This document shows positions 6,908 through 8,366 of a stretch of 8,366 nt of DNA, piece by piece; position 1 is the stretch's first letter; every line of letters begins with the position of its first letter. Below the pieces are notes generated by a model. The model was given only the letters and a program-made list of their open reading frames with translations. It made no database searches and was not told the origin of the DNA. A program made the translations under genes and the position numbers. Origin of the DNA: JBALVO01 sp036961445 (GTDB taxonomy: Bacteria > Pseudomonadota > Gammaproteobacteria > Pseudomonadales > Halieaceae); NCBI GenBank assembly GCA_036961445.1, contig JBALVO010000150.1, positions 1-8,366 of the forward strand. Reading direction: 5' to 3'.

Positions 6908-7378
6908 TTACCGAACGATGTATTCTCGCGATTCCAGACTATCCACATAGATCTGAAATTCCGGGTAGTAATTCTGCTTGCGCAACTCCCAAACACGAGT
7001 GAATGAAGGTGCACCCATTAATTGAGAGTAATCCCCAGACAACGCATCCCAATTCGCTGCCTCAAGATGGCCATCCCTTGCCTCCGCAAATGCCTCTTCC
7101 CAAACGCGAAACAAATTGGTGATTGCAACGATTAGGCGAACCAGCTCCGCGTCTGACATAGAATCAAAATCCTTGTTTCCACGGACAAAAATATCAGAAA
7201 TATCTTCAGTAGCGAATAGCAGAGACACCTCGCGAATCCCGTTAGAGACTTCATGCTGCGCTGCAAGCCTGGACTGGTTGGTCTGTGCTCGAATCTGTAA
7301 AGCCAAATATATGAGGGATATAACGACGGCTACGGCGCCCACTATCTCTGCAACTGCTGCTCCAATCTCCCAATTCAT
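6908..7378 (-). CDS. small membrane-anchored protein of unknown function
   Basis: I do not recognise a named family. The frame is open further upstream (to 7465), but the ATG at 7378 is the better start: it begins a typical N-terminus (MNWEIGAAVAEIVGAVAVV) and has AGAGA upstream at normal spacing, while the longer version adds a basic, low-complexity 29 residues with no good start signal. The resulting 156 residues have one hydrophobic segment at about 5-28, ending in LIYLALQIRAQTNQSR. This is followed by a soluble, mostly helical and acidic domain rich in Glu, Asp and aromatic residues (LFRVWEEAFAEARDGHL, FTRVWELRKQNYYPEFQIYV). The layout (GA..E..GA.AVV.SLIYLA.QIR.NT-like anchor plus helical tail) resembles hypothetical proteins common in marine proteobacteria. 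The soluble part probably faces the cytoplasm by the positive-inside rule, since RAQTNQSR follows the helix. Confidence 0.8.
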   Translation of the reverse strand: MNWEIGAAVAEIVGAVAVVISLIYLALQIRAQTNQSRLAAQHEVSNGIREVSLLFATEDISDIFVRGNKDFDSMSDAELVRLIVAITNLFRVWEEAFAEARDGHLEAANWDALSGDYSQLMGAPSFTRVWELRKQNYYPEFQIYVDSLESREYIVR

Positions 7379-7497
7379 TTCATTTTCTCTGCTATTAAAC
7401 CTGCGACAAGGATACACGGTATTCTGGCGCTGTCTGCTTATAGGCGAAGCCGACGTTAACCGCACAACCCCCTCACGTATTCAGCAGCAATGGCGCC

Positions 7498-7521
7498 CAG
7501 GGCCATGAAATCGTCGCCCTG
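7498..7521. repeat. inverted repeat in the divergent intergenic region
   Basis: CAGGGC (7498-7503) and GCCCTG (7516-7521) form a perfect 6-bp inverted repeat with a 12-base spacer. It lies 119 bases upstream of the small membrane protein's start and 63 bases upstream of the short + strand frame at 7585. Function unknown. A - strand TATAAG at 7437-7442 nearby could be a -10 box, but its best -35 (TTGTGC, 7462-7467) is 19 bases away and weak. Confidence 0.3.
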
Positions 7522-7544
7522 AGCCATCTTCAGCGGGACAAACC

Positions 7545-7560
7545 TTCCCTAATATGGGAA
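7545..7560. promoter_or_regulatory. TTCCC-N6-GGGAA palindrome before the short + frame
   Basis: TTCCC (7545-7549) and GGGAA (7556-7560) flank TAATAT, 24 bases before the ATG at 7585. The central TAATAT matches a -10 box at 4/6 positions, but no convincing -35 is present 16-18 bases upstream. If the short frame is a gene, this is where an operator overlapping its promoter would be expected. Confidence 0.3.
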
Positions 7561-7584
7561 CCATACAAACAGGGAGGGATAACC

Positions 7585-7764
7585 ATGAATGCACACCTAG
7601 CCACCAAAATCGATGTTTCCAGAGCGGTACTCGCTAACCCATGGGAGGCAAGACGTATCGCTTTGTTGATACTGCCAGTTGCAGAGCACATCAACGATAG
7701 CGCGTACAGGTCGACGGTTATGCCCTGCCAGCCATTTGAAGAGCGACACTGCGCTAAACATTAA
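7585..7764 (+). CDS. putative small protein (59 codons), function unknown
   Basis: This short frame is too small to be sure of, but has two points in its favour. AGGGAGGG (7571-7578) lies 6 bases before its ATG, the best Shine-Dalgarno match in the window, and a palindrome (7545-7560) sits just upstream. The predicted protein begins MNAHLATKIDVSRAVL and includes an amphipathic stretch, WEARRIALLILPVAEHI (20-36). It then ends in a less regular tail with two Cys (48, 57), terminating in CAKH. No signal peptide or full membrane helix is clear. It could be a genuine small protein, the N-terminal remnant of a longer gene whose 3' part is lost, or chance. It is divergent from the small membrane protein gene. 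Confidence 0.4.
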   Translation: MNAHLATKIDVSRAVLANPWEARRIALLILPVAEHINDSAYRSTVMPCQPFEERHCAKH

Positions 7765-7989
7765 GATAGACGCTACTCAGGAAATGGCTGCTAACAAGCG
7801 AAAGTGTCCATCAGAGCAGATTTGGCCTGGTGACTGGAAAGAGTCCGCTTTCACTTCAAAGCACCCCTTTTTGGTAAGCCGGTTTTCACTAGTCAGGGGT
7901 CTGCAAGGTGCCATTAACGCAAGCTCAGTAACGCTTATGCAGGCGCGACGTTTTTTGGCGTCGCTTGCTTGTGATTGTTCGAAGTGAAC
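7765..7989. other. intergenic stretch between the short frame and ybaK
   Basis: No supported gene. An open + frame (7679-7987) overlaps the short gene, lacks a ribosome binding site and has no recognisable domain, so I treat it as chance. Near the ybaK stop there is a GCGACG/CGTCGC stem (7945-7950 and 7959-7964, 8-base loop containing six T). A second possible pairing, GCAAGC/GCTTGC (7919-7924 and 7963-7968), shares two bases with it. Neither is followed by a T-run, so termination here is unproven. Confidence 0.4.
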
Positions 7990-8366
7990 CTACTGGCATA
8001 TTTCGGCAAGCACTCCGTTGACCAAGCTTTCTAGATCATCAGGGCTCAATTCAATTTCTAGCCCCCTGCGGCCAGCACTGACGTATACCGTGGGATGACT
8101 TCTAGCCGAAGAATCAATGATCGTTCTAAGTCGCTTCTTTTGACCCAGTGGGCTTACGCCTCCCAGCACATATCCAGTCGAACGTTCCACCTCGGATTGA
8201 GCAGCCATAGTGGCTTTCTTTGCACCAGCAGCCTTTGCCATAAGTTTCATACTTAGCATAGATGAAACAGGTATTACCCCAACAGCTAGCTCTTTGTTGT
8301 CGAGGCTCACAACTAAAGTTTTAAAAACCCTGGCCACGGGTACGCCTAACTTTTCAGCAGCCTCCA
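7990..8366 (-). CDS. ybaK: YbaK Cys-tRNA(Pro)/Cys-tRNA(Cys) deacylase, 5' end cut by window edge
   Basis: Cytoplasmic trans-editing factor that hydrolyses Cys-tRNA(Pro) made in error by prolyl-tRNA synthetase; a free-standing relative of the ProRS INS editing domain. The frame stays open to the window edge, so the GTG at 8337 is not the true start: the codons before it read EAAEKLGVP, as expected for this family. About 124 residues are visible, against 159 in E. coli YbaK, so roughly 35 N-terminal residues lie outside. Strong matches to the family are VFKTLVV (with the conserved active-region Lys), AVGVIPVSSMLSMKLMAKAA, GAKKATMA, ERSTGYVLGGVSPLGQKKRL, TIIDSSA, TVYVSAGRRGLEIELSPDDL and a C-terminal helix ending EICQ. 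The stop is TAG. No neighbour suggests an operon within the window. Confidence 0.94.
   Translation of the reverse strand, partial: EAAEKLGVPVARVFKTLVVSLDNKELAVGVIPVSSMLSMKLMAKAAGAKKATMAAQSEVERSTGYVLGGVSPLGQKKRLRTIIDSSARSHPTVYVSAGRRGLEIELSPDDLESLVNGVLAEICQ

Noticed and set aside
7679..7987. 102-codon + frame between the short frame and ybaK
   Set aside because: No ribosome binding site, no recognisable domain, irregular composition and overlap with the better supported frame at 7585.
7787..7989. Further attC-like pieces (CTAACAAGCG, TTAACGC) downstream of the short frame
   Set aside because: No matching end box at proper distance and no folded attC structure; likely chance matches to short consensus words.

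Overview
The window looks like chromosomal DNA from a Gram-negative proteobacterium, most likely a gammaproteobacterium, possibly marine. The grounds are a YbaK protein close to the enterobacterial form, a large MscS-type channel with a signal peptide and periplasmic region, Sec-type signal peptides and ordinary Shine-Dalgarno sites. The species cannot be fixed from the sequence. I see no rRNA, tRNA, CRISPR array, transposase, integrase or phage gene.

Layout. The left half is read on the + strand: an AGCS-family sodium/amino-acid symporter (4-1350), then an intergenic stretch with a plausible sigma70 promoter and a 7-bp inverted repeat. A large MscS-family channel follows (1557-4079, GTG start), and a GNAT N-acetyltransferase starts 8 bases after its stop (4088-4543). 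The right half is mostly on the - strand: an EthD-domain protein (4721-5101), a secreted DUF1254/DUF1214 protein (5297-6727), a small membrane-anchored protein of unknown function (6908-7378) and the 5'-truncated end of ybaK (7990-8366). The two blocks converge at 4544-4720. One short + strand reading frame (7585-7764, 59 codons) with a strong Shine-Dalgarno site sits divergently between the unknown membrane protein and ybaK.

How the genes work together. Most look like independent housekeeping or accessory functions: amino-acid uptake, relief of osmotic pressure, and tRNA proofreading. The channel and acetyltransferase are probably co-transcribed. EthD and DUF1254 lie in the same direction but 195 bases apart, so a joint role is only a possibility. 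No clearly new multi-gene system is evident. The points most worth a second look are the duplicated periplasmic module of the channel, the hairpin placed directly before the DUF1254 ribosome binding site, and the small frame with its palindromic upstream site.
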